64,000 nt of DNA from Chryseobacterium sp. Leaf201 (GCF_001421435.1 NZ_LMKA01000024.1:1-64000); one strand, 5' to 3'. Numbered from the stretch's first letter, positions 54,189-63,034 are shown. Notes: generated from the letters alone by a model not told the origin. Program-made: numbers and translations.

Positions 54189-57100
54189 ATGATGCCTCTT
54201 ACAAAAACAGAAACCGACAATCCAGATTTACCCCTAGAAGTGAACGGCTGGCCCGGCGTAGCCTCTCACTGGCAGATTGTTAAAACCGATGCTGCCCCTG
54301 TCCTGAAACTGCTTTTCAGCATGGACAGCCTGATTTATAACGGACTGCTGAACATTAAAATAACCAACCCGGATAATAAAGTACTCACTGCTTTCTACAG
54401 CAATGAACTGGATGATAAGTCAGCTGTTGATACCGCTAATTATACCATCAATGACGGGGTTAATATAACAGGCATTACCCTTCATGAGAATAAAAAATCA
54501 GTGGATATTACGGTAGATGCCATTCCTGCTGTTCCGATTGTATTGGAAGTAAATCATATTGCACGTGCCGATTGTAAAGAAACCTATTCCGGATCTGCAA
54601 CGGTATCAGCAGACCCTAAAATTGAAGGTACCTCTTCATTAATGACGAAAGCATTGGAAGATAAAAAATGGTATGAAAACATTTTCTGCTTTAACGGAAA
54701 GAAAGATATACAGGTAACCGTCAATACAAGCCTGGTTCCCGGTACAGGTTTCACATGGAGCAAAGAACAGACCGATCAGGTGATAAATACATGGCTGAAC
54801 GGGATTTATAAGTTCATAGAGGAACGTTCAAAAGGGGATATCGGAATGGTACCCTCTGTGCTTACCCAGGAAGTGAGCTTCTCTGTTGATCCGGCTGCCC
54901 TCCGGAAAGATACGGTCTTCATGCTTACGGTCAGTCTGTCGGTTAACTGCGATAAAGAAAGCCTGAAAGATACCGAAACGTCAGAAGCCAGCACGTCACA
55001 AACAGCCATTATGCCTGTGTCCTGCATTTCAGATGAGGATGGCAGTTATTCGACATTTGTAAATGAATTTGAGAAGGCTTTTTTACCGGATAATTTAAAA
55101 ATTGCCTTAAACACAAGCCCGCATAAATCCCAAAAAGCCGGATATCCGGAAGTATGTGTGTTACGGCCCAATACAGAAGGAGCCTCAGTTCCCGGGATCG
55201 GTTACTCGATCAATACCACGCAGGTACCGATACCGTTTACTCCGAAATTACTATCCAGCCGTCTGATCAGCAAAACCGGTGTACCGGTATATCCTTTTGA
55301 TGCCGTTAAAGGAATTGACAGCAGCAATCCTTCTTTTATCAGCTTTAGCGGTATTGATGTAAATGTCTGGTACCGGCAATTTTTTGATCATTTTGACAAC
55401 CTGCTCGGCCCGGATTACTCCTCCGCCATTAAGGTACTGGATGATAAAAATACAGATAATACCAGTTTCCTGAAAAAACTGGACAGCCAGAAAGAACGTC
55501 TTGCCGATGTATTTAAAACATTATTGGTCCCGGTTTTTAAAGACCAGATGGAAGTAGATTTACAGAACGTACAGGAAGATTTCAGGCAGGCATTATCTGT
55601 AAAACTTTCAAATGCTTATGATGTTAAATCAACATTGCAGTTTCGCGCGCAGGTTTTCGGGAACAATACACAGGCTCCCGCTTATCTCTACGGAAACATA
55701 CTCCGGAATGCCATACCGGATGCAGGAACTGAAATATCCAATATTGGATTTACTGCAGGCGGACTGTCATTAAAAACGGATGAGAACGCTGCTTTTAATA
55801 TTTTTATGTCTTCTTCGGACCTGATAAAAGATAAAAATGGCAGGGTAGTGCCGGTAATGCCAGCAGAACTTTCTTACGCAGCGTCTTCCGTTGCAATGCC
55901 CGATACAGAAGACCTGAATGATTTTTCAAGGTTTGAATTTATCAGTAAGGACAATCCCATATTATCTGTGAAGAAACTGTCTGACCAGGCAGTTATGGTC
56001 CCGTTGCCCGTCAACGAAGTTCCTGCTGCTCCATTGCTTTTAGGGCAATCTGGACAGCTTATCAAATCTGAAAAAGGCAGATTTCCTCCGGATCTGATGG
56101 CCTGGAACTATGGGTTTACGTACAGCCAAACGCCTCATTATCCTCAGGATACCCTTTCTTTTACTGTTGACTTTAATCTTAATGCAGGTGAAAAAAACAT
56201 GCTCAGTGGAGAAACAGCTGATGCTTTCACCAGTATTGCCCAATTCATCACTGTAATGCCGGGTATGACCGGGGAATTGGAAGCGCTTTCCCGTATTGAT
56301 GCTCAAAGTGGCGATGAGGCCATTGCGGCTGCAAAAACTGCTTTGACAGCCTATACGGATATGACAGAAAATATCACCAACAGCTTCGCAGGCCGGGAAC
56401 CTGATGCCTGTTTTGTGCCCGGAAATATGTACACCGGCACAGATTCTTCCCACCGATTTACCGTGAAAGAAAGCAGTGCGGCTGTAGAAGGTACCGAAGA
56501 TGTACTGATCATTACCATCAGTATTTCAGAAGAATCAAGAGAAGCAATCGGGATTCCGGAAATGCTGATTGACGGGTACCAGACAGAACCTTACACCGTT
56601 AAAGATGGTAAAGACGGAGATTTCTGCTGTTATTTTACAAAAGACGGGGAGCCGCTGTCAGCCAATACCGGACAAACGATGGCTAAAAGAACCGTGGTAT
56701 TAAACGAACTGAGTATTCTGGCTCAGCAGGAGGTATCAGTGTCCATATTTTTGGAAAGGAATGCAGAACTTATCCCCGGCCGGCCTGTAAATCCGGCTAT
56801 AATCTATACAACCGACAACGTTACAGTCCCGGATTATTATCCCGGATTCTCAAATAATGATGCCGTTGATATTGCTTCTTTAGCTTCAGGTAAAACGGTT
56901 AAAGGCACCATGCTGAGGCACCTTAATAGTTTATTTGCCCTGCTCTTACAAAATAATAAACAGCCTGTACTGAAATATGCATTAGAAGTAACCTACGATT
57001 GTCCCGGTACTTCTGATGATTTAAGGATCCGGTTGCCGGTAATACTGGTACCACCGGAAGAAATGTGTTTTGGCAATAATCCTGACAAAGCATCAGACAG

Positions 57101-57272
57101 CATACTTTCAGACTGGATTTCTCGTATCAAAAATTGGCTTAATGAAAAGGCTCCGGACACAACAGATGCCCTGCTGAACTTCAGCCTGACGTTTTTTTCA
57201 AATATGGCTGATGAAAAAAGGCCGCTGATTCAGTTCACAGATGTATACCTGAAAATGGAAGATATAGAGTAG
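54189..57272 (+). CDS. Large protein of unknown function, no signal peptide
   Basis: 1027 aa. The start M-M-P-L-T-K-T-E-T-D-N has no signal peptide and no transmembrane helix follows. Residues about 45-125 resemble an Ig-like SbsA/SwmB fold (I-T-N-P-D-N-K-V-L-T-A-F-Y, then I-T-G-I-T-L-H-E-N-K-K-S-V-D-I). The rest is a long run of beta-rich segments with helical parts at about 195-212, 420-465, 715-735 and 990-1020. No enzyme motif or repeat could be picked out. It stands alone, with a terminator after it and an HTH pair convergent to it. Possible roles are a structural or scaffold protein exported without a standard signal, or part of a larger particle; both are guesses. Confidence 0.75.
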   Translation: MMPLTKTETDNPDLPLEVNGWPGVASHWQIVKTDAAPVLKLLFSMDSLIYNGLLNIKITNPDNKVLTAFYSNELDDKSAVDTANYTINDGVNITGITLHENKKSVDITVDAIPAVPIVLEVNHIARADCKETYSGSATVSADPKIEGTSSLMTKALEDKKWYENIFCFNGKKDIQVTVNTSLVPGTGFTWSKEQTDQVINTWLNGIYKFIEERSKGDIGMVPSVLTQEVSFSVDPAALRKDTVFMLTVSLSVNCDKESLKDTETSEASTSQTAIMPVSCISDEDGSYSTFVNEFEKAFLPDNLKIALNTSPHKSQKAGYPEVCVLRPNTEGASVPGIGYSINTTQVPIPFTPKLLSSRLISKTGVPVYPFDAVKGIDSSNPSFISFSGIDVNVWYRQFFDHFDNLLGPDYSSAIKVLDDKNTDNTSFLKKLDSQKERLADVFKTLLVPVFKDQMEVDLQNVQEDFRQALSVKLSNAYDVKSTLQFRAQVFGNNTQAPAYLYGNILRNAIPDAGTEISNIGFTAGGLSLKTDENAAFNIFMSSSDLIKDKNGRVVPVMPAELSYAASSVAMPDTEDLNDFSRFEFISKDNPILSVKKLSDQAVMVPLPVNEVPAAPLLLGQSGQLIKSEKGRFPPDLMAWNYGFTYSQTPHYPQDTLSFTVDFNLNAGEKNMLSGETADAFTSIAQFITVMPGMTGELEALSRIDAQSGDEAIAAAKTALTAYTDMTENITNSFAGREPDACFVPGNMYTGTDSSHRFTVKESSAAVEGTEDVLIITISISEESREAIGIPEMLIDGYQTEPYTVKDGKDGDFCCYFTKDGEPLSANTGQTMAKRTVVLNELSILAQQEVSVSIFLERNAELIPGRPVNPAIIYTTDNVTVPDYYPGFSNNDAVDIASLASGKTVKGTMLRHLNSLFALLLQNNKQPVLKYALEVTYDCPGTSDDLRIRLPVILVPPEEMCFGNNPDKASDSILSDWISRIKNWLNEKAPDTTDALLNFSLTFFSNMADEKRPLIQFTDVYLKMEDIE

Positions 57273-57284
57273 GAATTAAAATGC

Positions 57285-57310
57285 AAACGGGCTGTTGTGC
57301 CCGTTTTAAT
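57285..57310 (+). terminator. Intrinsic terminator after the large unknown gene
   Basis: AAACGGGC (57285-57292), 6-nt loop, GCCCGTTT (57299-57306), then TAATACTTTT. Confidence 0.82.
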
Positions 57311-57327
57311 ACTTTTCTTAATACAAT

Positions 57328-57386
57328 CGGCATAAGTAAATATCCAATACTTAAGAGTTACTTAATCTTAATATTTACTTGTGCCG
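57328..57386. repeat. 16-bp inverted repeat between convergent genes
   Basis: CGGCATAAGTAAATAT (57328-57343) and ATATTTACTTGTGCCG (57371-57386) pair over 16 bp with one G-T wobble and a 27-nt loop. It lies just past the end of the minus-strand HTH gene. It may be a terminator, an element end or a protein-binding site. Confidence 0.7.
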
Positions 57387-57443
57387 AAAGTATTGACAAG
57401 CCATAAAATATCTGTTAAGCCTACAGATGAAAATTTATGGGTA

Positions 57444-57761
57444 TTAGATGAAAAATTTCTTCCATTTAGCTACGGTATTTCGGCTGAGATTAAAATGTCT
57501 CCCCAGCTGGGCATTATTCAGCTTGTGCTTTTTTTGGTAGTCCAGAATCTGTAAGACAGCCTGTTTATTATAAGATTTAAGCTTCTGGTTATCCGTTATA
57601 ATATCTTTATCTGCGTTTCCGCTGATAATGGTATTCAGGTGAATAAGATCCAGGAACCCAAGTTGGCTTTTCTGTAAAATACGATTGCATAAAACCGCTT
57701 TTTCAGGATATTTCAGGCGGATCATGTCATGATAAATTTTTTGGTAGTCAGGTGTTTTCAT
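57444..57761 (-). CDS. Small HTH protein (transposase-like), second of a pair
   Basis: 105 aa from ATG 57761 (M-K-T-P-D-Y-Q-K-I-Y); the frame stays open upstream but that part is inside the preceding gene. The C-terminal half has a helix-turn-helix: L-N-N-A-Q-L-G-R-H-F-N-L-S-R-N-T-V-A-K-W. It has no DDE catalytic residues, so it cannot be a complete transposase. It overlaps the preceding HTH gene by 14 nt. From memory, such pairs are common in Chryseobacterium genomes; function unknown. Confidence 0.75.
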   Translation of the reverse strand: MKTPDYQKIYHDMIRLKYPEKAVLCNRILQKSQLGFLDLIHLNTIISGNADKDIITDNQKLKSYNKQAVLQILDYQKKHKLNNAQLGRHFNLSRNTVAKWKKFFI

Positions 57762-58200
57762 CTTCTGGGGTATTTTCGGTAATATTTTTACTGATCCATT
57801 TATACAACGTAGTTTTGGGAATACGGTATTCCTTGACGATTTCAGTTCTTGTTTTGCTTTTTGTCCGGATAAGGTCAAGGATAAAGTCAATAATTTCTTT
57901 GCTGTAAATATTTTTCCGGAATACGGGCAGCTTCGTTTTTATACCGGACGGCATCTGCCTGTCTGCGTTGGATGGGGGTGAATAGAGAATCAAGTGCTGT
58001 GTGTAAATACGGAAAAAATCATATTCCAGGAGTTTGCTCCATCTTAACAGCATTCCGGTATTTAAGTCTTCAGAAGAATACATTTCCATTACTTCTTCTT
58101 CAGAACATTTCATAAAGATGCAGATCCGTGATATTTCAATTTTGCTTTCAATAACTCTTTTTTCTATTACGCTTCCAATATGGATATGTTTGAAGTTCAT
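57748..58200 (-). CDS. HTH-domain protein, first of an overlapping pair
   Basis: 150 aa. The N-terminal half has a weak HTH (I-E-I-S-R-I-C-I-F-M-K-C-S-E-E-E). Residues about 97-137 form a transposase-like helix-turn-helix: D-F-I-L-D-L-I-R-T-K-S-K-T-R-T-E-I-V, then Y-R-I-P-K-T-T-L-Y-K-W. It overlaps the next gene by 14 nt and lacks catalytic residues. The pair may be a regulator or a remnant of an IS family; the convergent large gene could be its target, which is speculation. Confidence 0.75.
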   Translation of the reverse strand: MNFKHIHIGSVIEKRVIESKIEISRICIFMKCSEEEVMEMYSSEDLNTGMLLRWSKLLEYDFFRIYTQHLILYSPPSNADRQMPSGIKTKLPVFRKNIYSKEIIDFILDLIRTKSKTRTEIVKEYRIPKTTLYKWISKNITENTPEDENT

Positions 58201-58326
58201 AAGAATATAGCTGTGTTTTAATTATTATATTTGCTTACTGTATTAGATTCGCTTAAATTCTTAGTATGCAAAAGATCAGTATTGAGATTAAATCACCACC
58301 TGATGAATAGGCACTTCTTGTCTAAT

Positions 58327-59649
58327 TTAAATCTTTATCATCACTTCCTCAATAGAGGCAGTTTTCAGCAAAATTTTGCCTTGATTATCAATTAAAACTA
58401 GAGTAGGCATTCCTCCTATTCCATAATTTCTGCTATTTATTGAACCAGTATCGTGGTAATGGTCTTTCCACAAAAAGTTTTGTAATTTACTTTTGTATAC
58501 CTCTTCGTCCCGATCCTCCGAAATAGATACGATTCTTACCTTTTTGTCTTTGAAATTAGAGTATAGAAGTGGAATTTGGTGCAAAACACGTTCGCAGTGT
58601 CCGCACTCTGAATCATAAAAAAGTAAAAGCGTTTTTTTATAATCATCTTTTGACAGTTCAGTTGCTTTCAGGATATCTTTTCCGAAATAAAGGTCCGGAG
58701 CCAGTGTTCCTGGGTTTCCTTTTGTATATGCTGCCAAATCATCTTCGTAATTAAGTATTTTTCCGGATCCGGTAACGTAAGGTGCTACAGCGCTGATCAG
58801 CATATCTTTTCCTGCTTGTGAAAGCGACCGGGAAACCTGTGCTGCCCAGTCGGCATACATCCTTTTATTATTTAACTGATTGCCTATCTTTACGAAATCT
58901 GCTATAAAGCGTTCCGGTTGCTGAATCACAGTGGCATGAGCATTTGTCCACATATCGATAACTGTAGACCAATGTCCCGAAGTATAAAGTATATTCCAAT
59001 CGAGATCATTAGCGATATACATGGCGATCATATTAGCTTTTATCTTAGGATCTTCTGTGAGTTCTGGTCCTAAACCACGGGTAATATTAGTAATCATTAA
59101 AAAAATTTGATCATATTGTCCACTTGCACTTGCTTTTTCGTGAAAATTTCGGTAGGAATGCTGCTGCTCATTTAGTTCTTGTTGAAACATTTTATACTGT
59201 GCATGATTCGGAGTAAATGATTGAACTGCCATTTGCATTGCAGCATATCGATTTAAAATGCTAGCCTGCTCTTTATTCAAGCGATTAAGTTGCGGCGTTT
59301 GTGATGGTCCTTTGTAAATGATATTGCTGTTGTTTGGTAATGGCTCATTACAAGTAATTGAGAAATCCTGCGCATTGATGATCATATCCAGTCCGCCACC
59401 ATCTTTAGAATTTGTAAGTAGCCATCTTGCCATACCGGTATAAGGTATAAGGCCTTTCGGTATAGTTAGGTTAAAATCGCCGGATGCTGGAATTATGCCT
59501 TCCTGCTTTATGGTCTGATTACCTTGAAAGAGTAAGAACATATAAGTTTGTCCTGCAAATTTTGGAAAACTCATTGAAATTATTTGCGAAGAAACATTGC
59601 AGAAGATCAAGCATAAAAAAGCAATAAAAAATTTATTGATTATAACCAT
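58327..59649 (-). CDS. TlpA-like thioredoxin-domain secreted protein
   Basis: 440 aa from the Met at 59649 (M-V-I-I-N-K-F-F-I-A-F-L-C-L-I-F-C), with a signal peptide. The N-terminal part (about 20-310) is a beta-rich DUF4369-like and helical region. The C-terminal thioredoxin domain has D-S-E-C-G-H-C-E-R-V (CxxC) and the cis-Pro segment G-G-M-P-T-L-V-L-I-D. It probably reduces or shuffles disulfides in the periplasm. The active site has Gly-His between cysteines. Codon usage is more AT-rich than in the SbcC-type housekeeping genes, as for its neighbours to the right. Confidence 0.85.
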   Translation of the reverse strand: MVIINKFFIAFLCLIFCNVSSQIISMSFPKFAGQTYMFLLFQGNQTIKQEGIIPASGDFNLTIPKGLIPYTGMARWLLTNSKDGGGLDMIINAQDFSITCNEPLPNNSNIIYKGPSQTPQLNRLNKEQASILNRYAAMQMAVQSFTPNHAQYKMFQQELNEQQHSYRNFHEKASASGQYDQIFLMITNITRGLGPELTEDPKIKANMIAMYIANDLDWNILYTSGHWSTVIDMWTNAHATVIQQPERFIADFVKIGNQLNNKRMYADWAAQVSRSLSQAGKDMLISAVAPYVTGSGKILNYEDDLAAYTKGNPGTLAPDLYFGKDILKATELSKDDYKKTLLLFYDSECGHCERVLHQIPLLYSNFKDKKVRIVSISEDRDEEVYKSKLQNFLWKDHYHDTGSINSRNYGIGGMPTLVLIDNQGKILLKTASIEEVMIKI

Positions 59650-59716
59650 ATACAATTGTATTAATAAATTATAAGATTAGAATTAGATGAGTATTTAGAT
59701 GGGGAAATTGTTTAGA

Positions 59717-59745
59717 CCCAAGAAATAGAATAGCTATTTCTTGGG
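59717..59745 (-). terminator. Hairpin downstream of the FISUMP surface-protein gene
   Basis: Perfect 12-bp stem CCCAAGAAATAG (59717-59728), 5-nt loop, CTATTTCTTGGG (59734-59745). It ends the minus-strand gene 59785-61653, although its T run is weak. Confidence 0.6.
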
Positions 59746-59784
59746 ATTTTAAAACAATTCGTATATTATTTTTAGCACAAATCG

Positions 59785-61653
59785 TTATTGAGATATACAA
59801 CGAATAGGAACTGCATAGCCGCTGCCATAGTTATAGACCGCATCAGTTCCAGTTTGATCTGTAAAACTTAATGCCACTGGATTTCCATTCTCGTAAGTAC
59901 TGCTCCAATAAACACCTCTTTCCCCTCTTCTCCAAAGAGATCCTGAAGAACCATATCGCAAACCAGCAGCAGGAAGTAAAAGGTCTCCATATTTAATAGC
60001 CGTTCCATAATTACTGCTGTCATCAGACCAAGATCCTATCTTTACAACAGTGTTGTTATCTGTTATGGCCGTCCATTGTACCGCTGTTGGTACACGATAG
60101 CCAGATGGGCACGGATCACTAGTTGTTTTAACCGAATTGCTCCAGGTGCCAGAAGGAAGAATATTATTACTCCATCCTGATATGTTTCCACTGTTTGATT
60201 GATCTTGTGCCTGCGATACGTATCGGCCAGTAAGACCTGTTGTAGCTCCCCATTGATATTTAGCTCCATGTATTGCTGCAGCAGGAGTATATGGGTCTGC
60301 ACTCGTGTCTGCACCTAAATTATGGCACATAAACGCTTTCCATTGCCCAGGTGCTATGTATGCTCCACATCCAACGTTCATATTTAGCGTACAGCTCTGT
60401 CCGCCAATTGACACTACAAATCTTGCAACACCTCTCTGAGTACTGGTTCCACTGATGTTAAAAGTCAATGTTCCACTACCATTATTAACAGTACCTTGAG
60501 CTAGGGTTGCCGTAAATCCGCTTACACCTGTTGAAGATATAGTTTGTGTTGGGTAGGCACTGCTATTACCTCCTATGTATGGTAAAGATAAGGTTACACC
60601 TAAAGCATTTGCGTCTTGGTTGATGTCAAAATTCTTGTTTTGCGCCGCATTACCGCAATCCAGTACACTTACTGTAGCAGGTGCTGTTACGGTACGTGTG
60701 AAAGAACAGCTTTGACTACCTAAGTTGATATTGAAGACCGCAGTACCAGCTGATAAAGGTGTACCGGTGATCACATAATTTAAGGAGCCATTCCCGTTTG
60801 CGATATTACCTCCCGAAAGCGTGGCAGTAAGACCGGTCACACCGGTAGAAGCAATAGATTGCGAAGCATATGTTCCTCCGTTTCCTCCACTATATGGAAT
60901 AGTGCTAGATATTCCCGTAGCCGAACTGCCGGAGATCAATGTCCCGATGTAGCCAGCTGAATTACAATTGAGTGCAGTCACCGCTGCTGCCGGAATAGCT
61001 ACTGTGCGTGTGAATGTACAGTTTTGTCCCCCTAATGTGACTGCAAATTTTGCATTACCCGCAACCGACGGAGTGCCACTTATTGTATAAGTTACCATAC
61101 CATTTCCATTAGCTACACCACCTGCCGAAAGTGTGGCTGTAAGACCGGTTACCCCGGTAGAAGGAATAGATTGAGAGGAATATGTGCCACCGTTCCCTCC
61201 GTTATATGGTATGGAAGTTGAAACGCCTGAAGCCAACGTACCTGGGCTGAGCGTACCATTATTGGAAGGTGAGCTGCAATTTAATCCAGATATTGCAGCA
61301 AAAGGAATGCCCTCCGCTCCAAATCTCATCCATCTGTTTCCTGTACTGTTGAAATAGTATAAACCGGTAGAGGTAAGATTCAAAGTTTGTCCTATTTGGT
61401 TTGCTGCTGTTGCGGCGGCAGTTACAAAAACCAGCGCACCATTTTGTGCATCTCCATATACATTATTCAGTTCAGCAATATGCAAGGCATCACCAGTAAG
61501 TCTGGGAGGAATAATACCTTCTGCACGACTTCCATCGTTAATTTTCGCAGTCACATCGAGTGTCGCTCTTGGGGTCTGGGTGTTGATTCCCACCTGGGAA
61601 TATACAGCAGCTGAAAACAGTAAGGTAGCTGCAGCAGATAAGTTTTTTTTCAT
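59785..61653 (-). CDS. Surface protein with three ~100-aa repeats and FISUMP-like C-terminus
   Basis: 622 aa from ATG 61653 (M-K-K-N-L-S-A-A-A-T), signal peptide ending near V-Y-S-Q. Residues about 20-115 form the Q-V-G-I-N-T-Q-T-P-R-A-T-L-D-V module also found in the next gene. Three repeats follow (about 124-227, 228-333 and 334-435), each with L-N-C or L-D-C, Y-x-G-G-N, S-T-G-V and L-G-x-Q-x-C. The C-terminal ~185 residues match the Fibrobacter major-paralogue-like domain (A-F-M-C-H-N-L-G-A-D, G-Y-R-V-P-T, Y-W-S-S-T). It is an extracellular, disulfide-bearing protein. It may be a tip or adhesin; the ligand is unknown. Confidence 0.85.
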   Translation of the reverse strand: MKKNLSAAATLLFSAAVYSQVGINTQTPRATLDVTAKINDGSRAEGIIPPRLTGDALHIAELNNVYGDAQNGALVFVTAAATAANQIGQTLNLTSTGLYYFNSTGNRWMRFGAEGIPFAAISGLNCSSPSNNGTLSPGTLASGVSTSIPYNGGNGGTYSSQSIPSTGVTGLTATLSAGGVANGNGMVTYTISGTPSVAGNAKFAVTLGGQNCTFTRTVAIPAAAVTALNCNSAGYIGTLISGSSATGISSTIPYSGGNGGTYASQSIASTGVTGLTATLSGGNIANGNGSLNYVITGTPLSAGTAVFNINLGSQSCSFTRTVTAPATVSVLDCGNAAQNKNFDINQDANALGVTLSLPYIGGNSSAYPTQTISSTGVSGFTATLAQGTVNNGSGTLTFNISGTSTQRGVARFVVSIGGQSCTLNMNVGCGAYIAPGQWKAFMCHNLGADTSADPYTPAAAIHGAKYQWGATTGLTGRYVSQAQDQSNSGNISGWSNNILPSGTWSNSVKTTSDPCPSGYRVPTAVQWTAITDNNTVVKIGSWSDDSSNYGTAIKYGDLLLPAAGLRYGSSGSLWRRGERGVYWSSTYENGNPVALSFTDQTGTDAVYNYGSGYAVPIRCISQ

Positions 61654-61726
61654 GATTGTAAAGATTTTACAGTTAAATAATGACAATGATTTAGATATTT
61701 GTTTCCGCTTAGTTGTTTATCGGAAT

Positions 61727-61755
61727 CTTCCGGTAAAAGCGGTGAATACCGGAAG
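61727..61755 (-). promoter_or_regulatory. Hairpin/palindrome between the surface-protein genes
   Basis: Perfect 9-bp inverted repeat CTTCCGGTA (61727-61735) and TACCGGAAG (61747-61755), 11-nt spacer. It lies 74 nt upstream of the FISUMP gene start and about 200 nt after the end of the other surface-protein gene. It may be an operator or a terminator without a T run. Confidence 0.4.
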
Positions 61756-61952
61756 CCGTTGATATCTGAAATTTGTGTTACGGTTAGGCAAAGTATAAAT
61801 GATGCTTGGAAACCATAATTATGATTTCTGGATGTTGGATATTTACACTGCTGTTTATTAGTATTGCTTGGGAAAAGCATTTAATATTTTGGATTATATA
61901 TCCTATAGAAGCAATCGGCCAGGCAATATTTAATGATTCATAGTTCATAAAG

Positions 61953-62732
61953 TTAATTAACCCGTGTAGCATACATTATATCAATATTATATGTCTTACC
62001 TCCAAAATTAGTAATTGGATCAGTATAACCGATAACATTTGCTGATCCTGCAAAAAAATAATAGGTTTTAGGATTGGATGATATATTATTAATTATAAAT
62101 TTTCCTTGTAATTCGCCATGAATAGATAGGGGTCCACAGGATGAAGTACTATATTGTGCCAATACTAAATCAGGAGAAGGCGAAAATGTTGCAGTATTAC
62201 TATCTGCAAAAGATGTGGTTATCCTAAAAGATTGATTTGCTGGCATAGTACCAATACGCAAAAATTGTGTAAGGTTTATAATATATTTGCTGTTGGCCGG
62301 TAAGGTGATAGATGTGCCTGTATAATTCCAATTTAACCAGTTGGAAGGGGTAAGGGTAATTCCTGCTCCATTATTTGCATAATTTGGAAGAATCAAAGAA
62401 GGGGCAGATGAAATACCCATGTTTTGCCATAAACTTCCGTTGAAATAATAATATCCTTCCGAGGTAATGTTTGCCGTCTTAGTGCTTGATGAAGTAACAG
62501 GTGCCGTGATATAGATGATCGCTCCCCTCTGGTTAACTCCGTACTGTGCATCCGCAGCCTGGACCTGGTTGCCGGTAAGCCTGGGAGGAATGAATCCTTC
62601 GGGGGTAGTCCCGTTGGTATTTTTAGCGGTCACATCCAGGGTTGCCTGTGGAGCCTGGGTATTGATTCCCACCTGGGAATATGCTAAAACAGAACAGCAC
62701 AGAACGGCTATGACAGATAATTTTCTTTTCAT
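61953..62732 (-). CDS. Secreted surface protein sharing the QVGINT module
   Basis: 259 aa with signal peptide (M-K-R-K-L-S-V-I-A-V-L-C-C-S-V-L-A-Y-S). Residues about 20-110 match the first gene of the pair: Q-V-G-I-N-T-Q-A-P-Q-A-T-L-D-V, then G-F-I-P-P-R-L-T-G. The shared part is similar also at DNA level, so the two come from one module. The C-terminal ~140 residues are unrelated to the FISUMP domain and look like a beta-sandwich. It lies next to the inverted-repeat promoter segment at 62800-63034, so its expression may be switched. Confidence 0.8.
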   Translation of the reverse strand: MKRKLSVIAVLCCSVLAYSQVGINTQAPQATLDVTAKNTNGTTPEGFIPPRLTGNQVQAADAQYGVNQRGAIIYITAPVTSSSTKTANITSEGYYYFNGSLWQNMGISSAPSLILPNYANNGAGITLTPSNWLNWNYTGTSITLPANSKYIINLTQFLRIGTMPANQSFRITTSFADSNTATFSPSPDLVLAQYSTSSCGPLSIHGELQGKFIINNISSNPKTYYFFAGSANVIGYTDPITNFGGKTYNIDIMYATRVN

Positions 62733-62799
62733 TTTTTAAAATTTTAGATATGATTTATCTTTATTAAATCATATGTGGATAATTTTATTTTTTTAACTG

Positions 62800-63034
62800 T
62801 AGTCTTTTATAGACTAATGTGAAAATTTATCTGACTATGTGTGAATATTTTACCGAAATAAACACCTTGAAAATTAGAGTTATTTGAGTTGGTGTGAATT
62901 ATGTGGTATTGATATTCCAATTAAATTAACTGAAATTAATGGTGTAATTGTTTAATTGATAATATTTTATTAATTTCAGAGTCTGGAAATGATAATTATT
63001 TATTATCTTTGCAACATTAGTCTATAAAAGACTA
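62800..63034. repeat. 193-bp segment bounded by 21-bp inverted repeats, candidate invertible promoter
   Basis: The 21 bases at 62800-62820 reappear as the exact reverse complement at 63014-63034. Each copy is itself a palindrome, TAGTCT-TTTAT-AGACTA followed by ATGT. Identity ends sharply on both sides. The 193 bp enclosed contain TATCTTTG (63004-63011) reading right and a weaker TAAATTTT-type element reading left. A tyrosine recombinase gene begins 36 nt to the right. Inversion would move the good promoter to face the surface-protein gene. Confidence 0.8.
62983..63011 (+). promoter_or_regulatory. Promoter inside the candidate invertible segment
   Basis: CTG at 62983-62985 in place of TTG, 18-nt spacer, TATCTTTG at 63004-63011. 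In the present orientation it points at the recombinase gene, and the palindromic repeat right after it covers the likely transcription start. Confidence 0.55.

Noticed and set aside
58225-58236. A TATATTTG promoter-like element on the plus strand
   Set aside because: No gene follows on that strand, and a single -7 motif in AT-rich DNA is expected by chance.
60400-61290. Three long repeats that could be a repeat array
   Set aside because: They are protein-coding repeats of about 100 codons in the FISUMP surface protein.
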